NCBI GenBank assembly: GCA_020636005.1
Contig: JACJYR010000001.1
Coordinates: 1,994,001-2,058,000, forward strand
Direction: 5' to 3'
DNA: 64,000 bases
Source: Lewinellaceae bacterium
Lineage (GTDB): Bacteria; Bacteroidota; Bacteroidia; Chitinophagales; Saprospiraceae
Made by a program: the position numbers and the translations under genes. Below are positions 25,917-33,303 of this stretch, one piece after another (the first letter of the stretch is position 1; each line of letters starts with the position of its first letter). The notes under the pieces are model-generated. The model was given only the letters and a program-made list of their open reading frames with translations, ran no database searches and was not told where the DNA came from.

Positions 25917-26129
25917 GGCGTCGGGCTGATGGAATAGTCTTTTTTACAACGATGACCAAAGAATCGAATTATCCTTTAACTTTTAGCAAACTTTGGATAA
26001 AAAGGATTGTTCGGAGGACGAATCGCTCATTATCCAGTGATAACGGTCAGATGCTTTTTGTCACCCAAGACCCTTACAGGCGTGTCAAATATCATCTGCC
26101 ACAAACATGCAGCAATAGCGGATTTTCGC

Positions 26130-26137
26130 TAACTTTG
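26130..26137 (+). promoter_or_regulatory. -7 promoter element of the acyl-CoA dehydrogenase gene
   Basis: TAACTTTG matches TAnnTTTG exactly and lies 54 bp before the start codon. No clear -33 TTTG is seen at 19 bp. Confidence 0.5.
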
Positions 26138-26191
26138 CTGCCCTTGGAATCCCCGCCCAAAAATTTCAACCTAATCAAATAATAAACGCCC

Positions 26192-27379
26192 ATGTATTTT
26201 GAACTGACAGAAGAACAACAGGCCGTTCAACAAGCGGCCAGGGATTTTGCCCAAAACGTGTTGAAGCCCGGCGTGATAGACCGGGACCGGGAGATGCGCT
26301 ACCCAAAAGAGGAAGTCCGCCAAATGGCCGAAATGGGTTTTATGGGGATGATGGTGTCGCCTGAATACAACGGCGGCGGCATGGACACGCTATCCTATGT
26401 GCTGGCGATGGAGGAAATTTCAAAAGTTGACGCATCCTGCTCCGTTATCATGTCCGTCAACAACTCCCTTGTCTGCTGGGGCCTGGAGCAATTCGGCACG
26501 GAAGCACAAAAAAGAAAATATTTGACCAAACTCGCCACCGGCGAATGGATCGGTGCCTTCTGCCTCTCAGAACCCGAAGCCGGCAGCGACGCCACCAGCC
26601 AGCGCACCACGGCAGTTGACATGGGGGATCACTACCTCCTCAACGGCACCAAAAACTGGATCACCAATGGCGGCACTTCCAGAGTCCACCTGGTAATGGC
26701 TCAGACCGATGCCGACAAAGGGCATCACGGTATCAACTGCCTGATCGTTGAAACGGATTGGGACGGTGTGGTGGTAGGGGCCAAAGAGGATAAACTCGGC
26801 ATCCGGGCCTCCGATACCCATACCATCATGTACAACGACGTGAAAGTGCCCAAAGAAAACCGCATCGGCGAAGACGGCTTTGGCTTCAAGTTCGCCATGA
26901 CCGTGCTGAACGGCGGCAGGATAGGCATAGCGGCACAGGCACTCGGCATAGCAGGCGGCGCTTATGAATTGGCATTGGCTTATTCAAAAGAGCGCTCGGC
27001 CTTTGGAAAGCCCATTTCGCAGCACCAGGCTATCGCTTTCAAATTGGCAGATATGGCTACTGAAATAGAGGCTGCCAAGTTGCTGGTGTACCGGGCCGCC
27101 TGGATGAAAGACCAGCACATGGACTTCGCTACCGCCAGCGCCATGGCCAAACTGTATGCCTCCGAGGTGGCCATGAAGCACACCGTAGAGGCCATCCAGG
27201 TACACGGCGGCTACGGCTACGTCAAGGAATACCATGTGGAACGCTTGATGCGGGATGCAAAAATCACGCAGATTTACGAAGGCACTTCCGAAGTGCAGCG
27301 CATCGTCATTTCGAGGGCAGTGTTGCAGGGCCAGTTATACCAGCCTGTTTTCGGCGAAAGGGAAGCAATGGCCGTTTAA
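26192..27379 (+). CDS. Acyl-CoA dehydrogenase (short-chain type)
   Basis: This 395-residue flavoenzyme makes the alpha-beta double bond of acyl-CoA in fatty-acid or amino-acid breakdown and passes electrons to ETF. The three-domain fold is complete: CLSEPEAGSDA (FAD/substrate contact), NGTKNWITNG, the middle beta domain, RSAFGKPISQHQAI (R of the FAD-binding helix) and VHGGYGYVKEYHVERLMRDAK. The catalytic base is the Glu in IYEGTSE (about residue 363), as in short-chain and butyryl-CoA enzymes. It is a single gene with its own promoter; chain-length preference cannot be fixed from the sequence alone. Confidence 0.95.
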   Translation: MYFELTEEQQAVQQAARDFAQNVLKPGVIDRDREMRYPKEEVRQMAEMGFMGMMVSPEYNGGGMDTLSYVLAMEEISKVDASCSVIMSVNNSLVCWGLEQFGTEAQKRKYLTKLATGEWIGAFCLSEPEAGSDATSQRTTAVDMGDHYLLNGTKNWITNGGTSRVHLVMAQTDADKGHHGINCLIVETDWDGVVVGAKEDKLGIRASDTHTIMYNDVKVPKENRIGEDGFGFKFAMTVLNGGRIGIAAQALGIAGGAYELALAYSKERSAFGKPISQHQAIAFKLADMATEIEAAKLLVYRAAWMKDQHMDFATASAMAKLYASEVAMKHTVEAIQVHGGYGYVKEYHVERLMRDAKITQIYEGTSEVQRIVISRAVLQGQLYQPVFGEREAMAV

Positions 27380-27393
27380 GGATCGAAGGAAAA
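27377..27393 (+). repeat. 17-bp word shared with the mscL upstream region
   Basis: TAAGGATCGAAGGAAAA here is identical to 11108-11124. The sequence that follows (27394-27430) is weakly similar to copy A of the ~80-bp element, so this may be a third, decayed copy. The repeat begins at the stop codon of the acyl-CoA dehydrogenase gene. Confidence 0.5.
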
Positions 27394-27516
27394 GAAATTG
27401 TAAGATTTATTTTAAAAAGCCTCTTCCATCACCCTCGACAATGGAAGGAATCTTTACAAAATGTCTTTTGATCGCCATTAAAGTCAGACTTATAGATTTA
27501 TAGCACAAATAGTTTT

Positions 27517-27551
27517 GGGCGGTGGCTTTTGGGTTGCCGCCTTTTTTTTTT
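27517..27551 (+). terminator. Terminator between acyl-CoA dehydrogenase and the site-2 protease
   Basis: GGGCGG and CCGCC form the stem base, extended by GU pairs, and are followed by a run of ten T. Confidence 0.65.
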
Positions 27552-27603
27552 CGATCAACTAACCCAGCTTTCATCCGTTATGGATCATCCATAAACAGCA
27601 CGA

Positions 27604-28722
27604 ATGAGCGGTTCCTTGCAAATAGCGCGTCTTTTTGGCATTCCGGTGCAGTTGCACTGGTCGTTCAGCTTTGTGGTGCTGTTCATCCTCTATATGGGTT
27701 TTGAAAAAAACATGGATGCGGCTCAACTGCTTTGGCTGAGCCTGGCGGCTTTGGGCTTGTTCGTCAGCATCTTGCTCCACGAATTTGGGCACGCCCTTAC
27801 CGCCCGGAGGTACGGGGTGGAAACAAAAGACATCATCCTCTTACCGATCGGCGGCCTTGCCAGGTTGACGAAATTGCCGGAGCAGCCTTTCCAGGAATTT
27901 GTGGTGGCCATTGCCGGCCCTTGCGTAAACGTCGCTTTGTCACTGTTGCTGTCGCCCTATCTGTTTTTGGTGCTGGTGCCCGGTCTGGAAGACAGGCCGC
28001 TGCCGACGCCGGACTCCTTGATCGGCGATTTTTTCTTTTTTGTGCCCTTTATGTTTTCCATGAATGTGGGACTGGCTATTTTCAACCTCCTGCCAGCTTT
28101 CCCGATGGACGGGGGGCGGGTACTACGGGCTTTGCTGGCTATCAAACTGGGCCGCTTCAGGGCGACCCAAATCGCCGTTGTGCTGGGCCAACTGATAGCA
28201 ACTGCCATGATGTGTTACGGGGTGTGGAGCAATAATTACAGTTATGCATTTATCGGTATTTTCATTTTTTTCACCGCTTCAAAAGAGTTTAGGTGGGTGA
28301 AAACGGAGCGGGTACTCCAGCAGGCCAAAACGGGCAGCGTGGCCAGGACAGATTTTACGAAATTGTACAGGAATACTTCCATGCAAGTCCCTTATAGTTT
28401 GCTATTGCGCAATCAGGAAAGGCATTTCCTGGTATTCGACGAGCAAGACCATCAAGTGATAGGCACGCTCTCCGAAGGCGATATTTTGAAAGGCTTGAAA
28501 GCCGGCAGCCCAGATGCAAGGGTGTCTGCATTCTACACAGAAGGGTTGGAAACCGTAGAGACCGAGAGCGATCTGAAAACTGCCAACGACAAAATGCGGT
28601 CGTCGGGGGCCGATATTCTTGCCGTAATGGAGGAAGGGGAACTGGTCGGCGTGGTGGATGCTGATATGATCCAGCACTATCTGAAATTGAGGCATCGCCT
28701 TCCCGCAATCGGTGCAGGTTAA
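27604..28722 (+). CDS. Site-2 protease family (M50) metalloprotease with CBS domains
   Basis: This 372-residue membrane protein has the zinc site HEFGH (about 59-63) inside a membrane helix and the third ligand motif in NLLPAFPMDGGRVLRALL. Around six hydrophobic segments span residues 20-225. The C-terminal ~130 residues form a CBS-like pair (FDEQDHQVIGTLSEGDIL and DILAVMEEGELVGVVDADMI, each given in short). This is the SpoIVFB-like class with CBS, which cuts membrane-bound substrates in response to nucleotide or energy state. The target is unknown; no anti-sigma factor is nearby. Confidence 0.9.
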   Translation: MSGSLQIARLFGIPVQLHWSFSFVVLFILYMGFEKNMDAAQLLWLSLAALGLFVSILLHEFGHALTARRYGVETKDIILLPIGGLARLTKLPEQPFQEFVVAIAGPCVNVALSLLLSPYLFLVLVPGLEDRPLPTPDSLIGDFFFFVPFMFSMNVGLAIFNLLPAFPMDGGRVLRALLAIKLGRFRATQIAVVLGQLIATAMMCYGVWSNNYSYAFIGIFIFFTASKEFRWVKTERVLQQAKTGSVARTDFTKLYRNTSMQVPYSLLLRNQERHFLVFDEQDHQVIGTLSEGDILKGLKAGSPDARVSAFYTEGLETVETESDLKTANDKMRSSGADILAVMEEGELVGVVDADMIQHYLKLRHRLPAIGAG

Positions 28723-28837
28723 GCGCTGTGCCCACCAACAAACAGGTTTTCCACATCCGTTCAAAAGTGTGGATGGAGGAGGTCGCCGTTGATACTTGAT
28801 TGAAAAAATACCAGCGGAAAGGAATGCGCCGATCTGC

Positions 28838-29200
28838 TCAGGCTTTGTCGTCCGGCGAAATATCGGAACTTTCCCCTTTCTTTTTATCTGACAGGGAGCC
28901 CTTCAGTTCTTCGATTTTCTCTTCTACACTTTGCCACTCCTCTTTGGCGGCGGCCTTTATTTTTTCGCTGGTCTCGGTGAAGGTTTTCTTTGCTTTGCCC
29001 AACAGGTCGTCGGATTCACCGAATTCGTCCTTCACTTGCTCTTTCGTTTCGCTGAACTTCTCCTTAGCCTGCGACATCAGTTTTCCCGCATCTTCCGTCA
29101 CGGCGTCCACCACTTCTTTAATGTCTTCGGAAGCGTGTTCCAGCGTTTCTTCTACGGTCTCCTTAGTTTTTTTGATCAGGTTGGTGAGTACATTTTTCAT
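28838..29200 (-). CDS. Small helical, highly charged protein (stress/LEA-like)
   Basis: This 120-residue protein is rich in Lys, Glu, Ala, Ser and Thr and consists of repeated amphipathic helices with an 11-residue-like rhythm (EDIKEVVDAVTED, KLMSQAKEKFSETKEQVKDE). It resembles YtxH/CsbD/LEA-like stress proteins, which protect membranes or proteins during drying or osmotic stress, but I cannot assign a named family. There is no signal peptide. The ATG at 29200 is preferred over a more distant in-frame one at 29239. It stands alone. Confidence 0.65.
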   Translation of the reverse strand: MKNVLTNLIKKTKETVEETLEHASEDIKEVVDAVTEDAGKLMSQAKEKFSETKEQVKDEFGESDDLLGKAKKTFTETSEKIKAAAKEEWQSVEEKIEELKGSLSDKKKGESSDISPDDKA

Positions 29201-29322
29201 GGCAAACAGATTTGAGTGAATGAAAAAGATATTGTTCATTTAAGCCATTGGGAAACAGCGCAAAACTGGCGGTTTTCTTGCGAGCCCTACCCCAATATCC
29301 CAATTTCAGTTTTGATGGTACC

Positions 29323-29763
29323 TCAATTGATCAACTCCACCTCGCTCAGGGAGTACATCAACCGGTTGATGTCGGTGGCGTTCAGGCGCAGCACCCCTTT
29401 CAGGGTGACCGGATCGGCGGTGTAGCTCACGGGTTGCCGGGCCTTTATTTCCATGACGGTCTCCGGCCCGGCCCCACCACAAAAGAAGCACATATTGTAA
29501 GGATAGGCCGACAGGATAAACTCCTTGTGGCTCTTGTAGCCTTCCACCGGGATGATATAGCCCTTGATGGTGACGACCTTGCCTTCCAGCGATTGGACGT
29601 CTTTGCTGAAGACCGGCACATCCACCTTGAACCCCAACATCTCGTCGTATTGCTTTTTATAAGTGATCTTGGAAAGGGTCATCCACATGTTTTCCTGCGC
29701 CGTCACCGGTAGGATCAAAGCCCCTAAAAATACAAGGCACGTAGAAATCAAAATTTTTTTCAT
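29323..29763 (-). CDS. Small secreted protein with DUF3299-like fold
   Basis: This 146-residue protein has a clear signal peptide (ISTCLVFLGALILPVTAQ). The mature part has an OB-like beta pattern (LEGKVVTIKGYIIPVEG) and a CFFCGGAGPETVMEI loop with a Cys pair (CxxC) that could bind metal or be redox-active. It resembles DUF3299-type periplasmic proteins, often found near metal transport genes, but no such genes are near. Function is unknown. Confidence 0.7.
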   Translation of the reverse strand: MKKILISTCLVFLGALILPVTAQENMWMTLSKITYKKQYDEMLGFKVDVPVFSKDVQSLEGKVVTIKGYIIPVEGYKSHKEFILSAYPYNMCFFCGGAGPETVMEIKARQPVSYTADPVTLKGVLRLNATDINRLMYSLSEVELIN

Positions 29764-29787
29764 CGGAAATGATAGTTATTGACAGTA

Positions 29788-29795
29788 CAAAGGTA
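29788..29795 (-). promoter_or_regulatory. -7 promoter element of the small secreted protein gene
   Basis: The minus strand reads TACCTTTG, an exact TAnnTTTG match, 24 bp before the start codon. The rest of the 306-bp gap up to 30069 shows only one more such box. Confidence 0.5.
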
Positions 29796-30031
29796 AGAAC
29801 GCCCGGAGTTAATTTTGGTCACCCAACACAATGTTAATAAACGGACGGCGACCACAGAAAAAACATGCATCTACACTTTTGGATAGCAAATAGCTGACTT
29901 ATGCACCAAATCCCTAAAATAAGCCTTTATCTAAAGCGTTTTACCCAAGCCCTTGCCCAAACTGTTGGCCGTGTAGGTGGATAAAACCTCCCTCCTTTTG
30001 GCAGGGCACTTATTAGTTGATTTAAATATCC

Positions 30032-30039
30032 GAACTTTG
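30032..30039 (+). promoter_or_regulatory. Possible -7 promoter element of the LamG gene
   Basis: GAACTTTG matches TAnnTTTG at all but the first position and lies 30 bp before the start codon. Confidence 0.35.
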
Positions 30040-30069
30040 CCCCCGTTTTAACAACAATCTTTTTGGCAC

Positions 30070-31317
30070 ATGATGAAGTATTTGACGATTTTACTGTCCC
30101 TGGCGGGTATCCAGCTCTTTGCCCAAAACAACAGCCCAAGGCTTTGGATTAATTTCGATCCGGGCAATTGTGAGATTAGAAACGAGATCACCGACCCCAC
30201 CATCAGCTTCCTGCACATTGACAGCTTCTCCTGTGGGTGCGGGGTCATCGGTGGCGCTATCAAATTCGATGGAAATGACGATGCACTGCTGCTGGTGGCC
30301 GGCCAAAAAATTGACGAGTCCTTCAGCGCCATCGACTTCTCCCTCAGTTTTTATTTCAAACCTCTCTCCGTGGTGTCAGAAAACCGGGTGCTTTTTGCCA
30401 AGCAGAACAATTGCGAAACGGACAGTTCCTTCGTGGTGAGCTACAATCCCGGCAACCAAATTATGACAGTCCAATTGAACGAAAGCGCAGGCCTGAACGG
30501 CTCGATCATCTCCAAGCCGCTTCCGCGTTCCTGTTGGTACCATGCCGTCGTGGTCAGGAAAGGCGCCACGACCCTGCTCTATGTCAACGGCAAAGAGCAA
30601 GGCCGAATCAATGCCCCCAACAGCCACCGGGTTAACATCTCCAATTCAAGGCCGCTGTTCATCGGCTCCGGCGACTGCAACAGCGACAAGCCTTTCGTGG
30701 GCTATATGGATGAAATAAGGCTGTACAACAAAGCCCTTTCCTTCGACGATGTCAATGACCTCTATTTTCCGCCCGACCAGATTGATGTTGGCAACAAAAT
30801 CACCGGCACCAAGGACACTGCCATCTATGAGGGGGATTTTGTAAAAGCATACACGACCCATACCTGTGCCGATAAGTTTGTCTGGAAACCTTCCACGGGT
30901 GTGAGCAACGACACCATCCCCAACCCTATTCTTTCCCCCACCCAAACAACGACCTACGCCCTCACCTTCATCACTACAGATGAATGCGACTACACTGACT
31001 CCCTGCGCATCGAAATCCTGGATCCCAACGCAGTTGACTGCAACGACATCATGCTGCCCACGGCCTTCACGCCCAACGACGACGGGCTAAACGACCGATA
31101 CGGCATCAGCAACCCCGCTATTTTGAAAGATTTTATCAGTATGGAAATCTACGACCGGTGGGGCAACATCGTCTTCTCGTCGTCAGAGAAGCTGAACAAA
31201 TGGGATGGTTACTACAGAGGTTCGCCCGTGAACCCAGGCGTTTTCCTGTATAAAATCCGCTACCTCTGCCAGGGGAAGGAGTCCATTAAAACAGGCAGTG
31301 TTACCGTCTTGCGCTGA
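30070..31317 (+). CDS. LamG-domain protein with T9SS type B sorting domain
   Basis: This 415-residue secreted protein has a signal peptide (YLTILLSLAGIQLFAQ), a LamG/concanavalin-like jelly roll at about 55-235 (IKFDGNDDALLLV, FKPLSVVSENRVLF, YVNGKEQGRIN, GYMDEIRLYNKALS), a short Ig-like module and a C-terminal gliding-associated (CHU_C) domain: LPTAFTPNDDGLNDR, YDRWGNIVF, NPGVFLYKIRYLC. LamG folds often bind sugars or adhesion partners. It would leave by T9SS and act at the cell surface. It is a single gene with a terminator after it. Confidence 0.9.
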   Translation: MMKYLTILLSLAGIQLFAQNNSPRLWINFDPGNCEIRNEITDPTISFLHIDSFSCGCGVIGGAIKFDGNDDALLLVAGQKIDESFSAIDFSLSFYFKPLSVVSENRVLFAKQNNCETDSSFVVSYNPGNQIMTVQLNESAGLNGSIISKPLPRSCWYHAVVVRKGATTLLYVNGKEQGRINAPNSHRVNISNSRPLFIGSGDCNSDKPFVGYMDEIRLYNKALSFDDVNDLYFPPDQIDVGNKITGTKDTAIYEGDFVKAYTTHTCADKFVWKPSTGVSNDTIPNPILSPTQTTTYALTFITTDECDYTDSLRIEILDPNAVDCNDIMLPTAFTPNDDGLNDRYGISNPAILKDFISMEIYDRWGNIVFSSSEKLNKWDGYYRGSPVNPGVFLYKIRYLCQGKESIKTGSVTVLR

Positions 31318-31443
31318 TCTACAGGGCAAAAGCCAATCGCAAGAAATGTTGGAAGAAGAACGACAGGGATATTCAACCTCTGCACCCATTCTCCTGTGGG
31401 TATTTTAAATCCAAAACAACGATAGGCCGCCAAAGAAATCTTG

Positions 31444-31476
31444 AACGATACGATTGCCGGGAGCAATCGTATCGTT
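31444..31476. terminator. Bidirectional terminator
   Basis: A 14-bp perfect stem (31444-31457 with 31463-31476, AACGATACGATTGC and its inverse) with a 5-nt loop lies between converging genes. The T runs are short, so strength is uncertain. Confidence 0.65.
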
Positions 31477-31499
31477 TGCATGCACAGACCCTCCAGCCT

Positions 31500-33173
31500 C
31501 TATACCAGATCCATCACCCTGGCCCCGTACAATTTCTTGTAGTATTCGTCGGCCATCCGGTCGGAGTCGAAGAATTTGACGACCTCCTTCATGCTGTTCT
31601 GCACGATGGCGAGCCAGCGGTCCGGTTTGTCGTAATAGGTGGGCAGTATTTCATTTTCCAACATATCCATCAGGTTGTGGCGGTCGAATTCGTCCTGGAC
31701 TTCATCGGGCATGTGGTCGTCTGCCAACGGCACGGTAAAAGCATTATGGCCTGGTTTGGCAAATTCAGGGATCCAGCCGTCCAGGGTGGAGAGGTTTACG
31801 GAAGCGTTCATGGCCGCCGTCATGCCGCTGGTACCCGATGCCTCTCTTGGCACCCGGGGGTTGTTCAGCCAGATGTCGCTGCCTTGTTTCAAGGCTTTCG
31901 ACAGCGCCAGTTCGTAGCCAGTGACCACTGCCACGTTGGGATAGCGCTTGGCAATGCTGACAAGTTTGTTGAACGTTCCGATGGCATCGTAATCCATCGG
32001 GTAGGGCTTGCCCGCCCAGATAAGCTGGATGGGGTACTTCGAGTGATATACAAGACGCTCGAAGCGGGAAATATCCCTCGTAATCAGGTCAGCCCGTTTG
32101 TAGCCGGCGTAGCGCCTCGCCCAGACGAGCGTGAGCACATCGGGGTCGAAAATTTTTCCGGTCTGGTCGGCCACGATTTGGAAGAGTTGCTGCTTGAGCG
32201 CTTTTTTCCTGTTTAAAAACGACGCCTTGTCGCCATCTGCCAGCGCTTTGTCCAGCGCCGGATCGTGCCAGTACAAGTGGTTCTGCGAGTTGGTAATGTG
32301 GGTGATGGGGCAAATATCATCGTAGCTGCCCCACATGCTCCGGGCCACTTCGCCGTGCAGCTTTGATACGCCGTTGGCCATTTTCGACAACCGGAGTGCA
32401 GCCAGTGTATGGTTGAACACGTTGTCGTCAATGCCGGTGATACGGCGTACATCTGCTAGTAGCACACTGCCAAAAAAGCTCATTTTTTCCAACTGGTAGA
32501 TATCGTGCTTTTCATTCCCGGCTTCTACAGGCGTATGCGTGGTGAAGGCCATCTTGTTGCGCACTTCGTCCAATACGCCCAACTTCTCATACAGGTAAAA
32601 TGCTGCGGGAAGGGCGTGCGCCTCGTTGAGATGATACACATCGGGCTGATAGCCAATCAGGTCGAGCAGCTTGGCCCCTCCCCGGCCGAGCAGGATAGAC
32701 TGGGCGATCTTGGCCTCCGTGTTGTTGGAATACAGGCGGTGGCTGATGGTTTGTGCCAAGTAGTCGTTGTCGGGGTGGTTGGTGGAGAGCAGGAACAAGG
32801 GTGCCGATCCGAACACATGCGGGGGCAGGTAGAACACCTTCACCTTCACATGGTGGCTGTTCACCGGTATTTCAAACTCGATGCCCGTGTCCACGAGGAA
32901 GTTGTACAGGCGCTCCATGAAGAGCACGTCCATTTCCCCGGTGCTGTTGCGGGTCTGGTCGTAATAGCCATATTTCCAAAGGATGCCGATACCGACAAGG
33001 TTCTGCTTCAGGTCATAGGCGCTGCGCATGTGCGACCCGGCCAGGTAGCCCAGGCCACCGGAGTATATTTTCAAGGCCTGGTCGATGGCAAACTCCATGC
33101 TGAAGTAGGCGACCTTTTGGTTGTATTTACGGCTGGTAGGGTAAGGGTGTTTGAAAGAAAGAAAAGCATCCAT
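31500..33173 (-). CDS. Alpha-glucan phosphorylase-like protein (GT35, short form)
   Basis: This 557-residue protein belongs to the short alpha-glucan phosphorylase group: VAYFSMEFAIDQALKIYSGG at the start, YHLNEAHALPA, THTPVEAGNEKHD, RRYAGYKRADLI and the late block EASGTSGMTAAMN. In phosphorylases the last block carries the Lys that holds pyridoxal phosphate (SGTxxMK); here that place is Thr. The enzyme would act on storage glucan in the cytoplasm, but whether it is a phosphorolytic enzyme is open. No other glycogen gene is nearby. Confidence 0.85.
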   Translation of the reverse strand: MDAFLSFKHPYPTSRKYNQKVAYFSMEFAIDQALKIYSGGLGYLAGSHMRSAYDLKQNLVGIGILWKYGYYDQTRNSTGEMDVLFMERLYNFLVDTGIEFEIPVNSHHVKVKVFYLPPHVFGSAPLFLLSTNHPDNDYLAQTISHRLYSNNTEAKIAQSILLGRGGAKLLDLIGYQPDVYHLNEAHALPAAFYLYEKLGVLDEVRNKMAFTTHTPVEAGNEKHDIYQLEKMSFFGSVLLADVRRITGIDDNVFNHTLAALRLSKMANGVSKLHGEVARSMWGSYDDICPITHITNSQNHLYWHDPALDKALADGDKASFLNRKKALKQQLFQIVADQTGKIFDPDVLTLVWARRYAGYKRADLITRDISRFERLVYHSKYPIQLIWAGKPYPMDYDAIGTFNKLVSIAKRYPNVAVVTGYELALSKALKQGSDIWLNNPRVPREASGTSGMTAAMNASVNLSTLDGWIPEFAKPGHNAFTVPLADDHMPDEVQDEFDRHNLMDMLENEILPTYYDKPDRWLAIVQNSMKEVVKFFDSDRMADEYYKKLYGARVMDLV

Positions 33174-33197
33174 TTGATAGTAGTTTTTTCATAAACA

Positions 33198-33231
33198 AAT
33201 CCTAATGGTGTGCCAAAACACCATTAGGATT
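33198..33231 (-). terminator. 14-bp hairpin between DUF5682 gene and glucan enzyme gene
   Basis: AATCCTAATGGTGT (33198-33211) pairs perfectly with 33218-33231 around a 6-nt loop. Read leftward it follows the DUF5682 gene and precedes the GT35 gene by 25 bp, so it may be a weak terminator or a leader hairpin. Confidence 0.5.
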
Positions 33232-33303
33232 GATTGGTTCATGTTAACGAACCGGTTTGGGATGGTTAAAACCGGCGGCGAAGATAGAGAAAATAGGGAA
33301 AAT

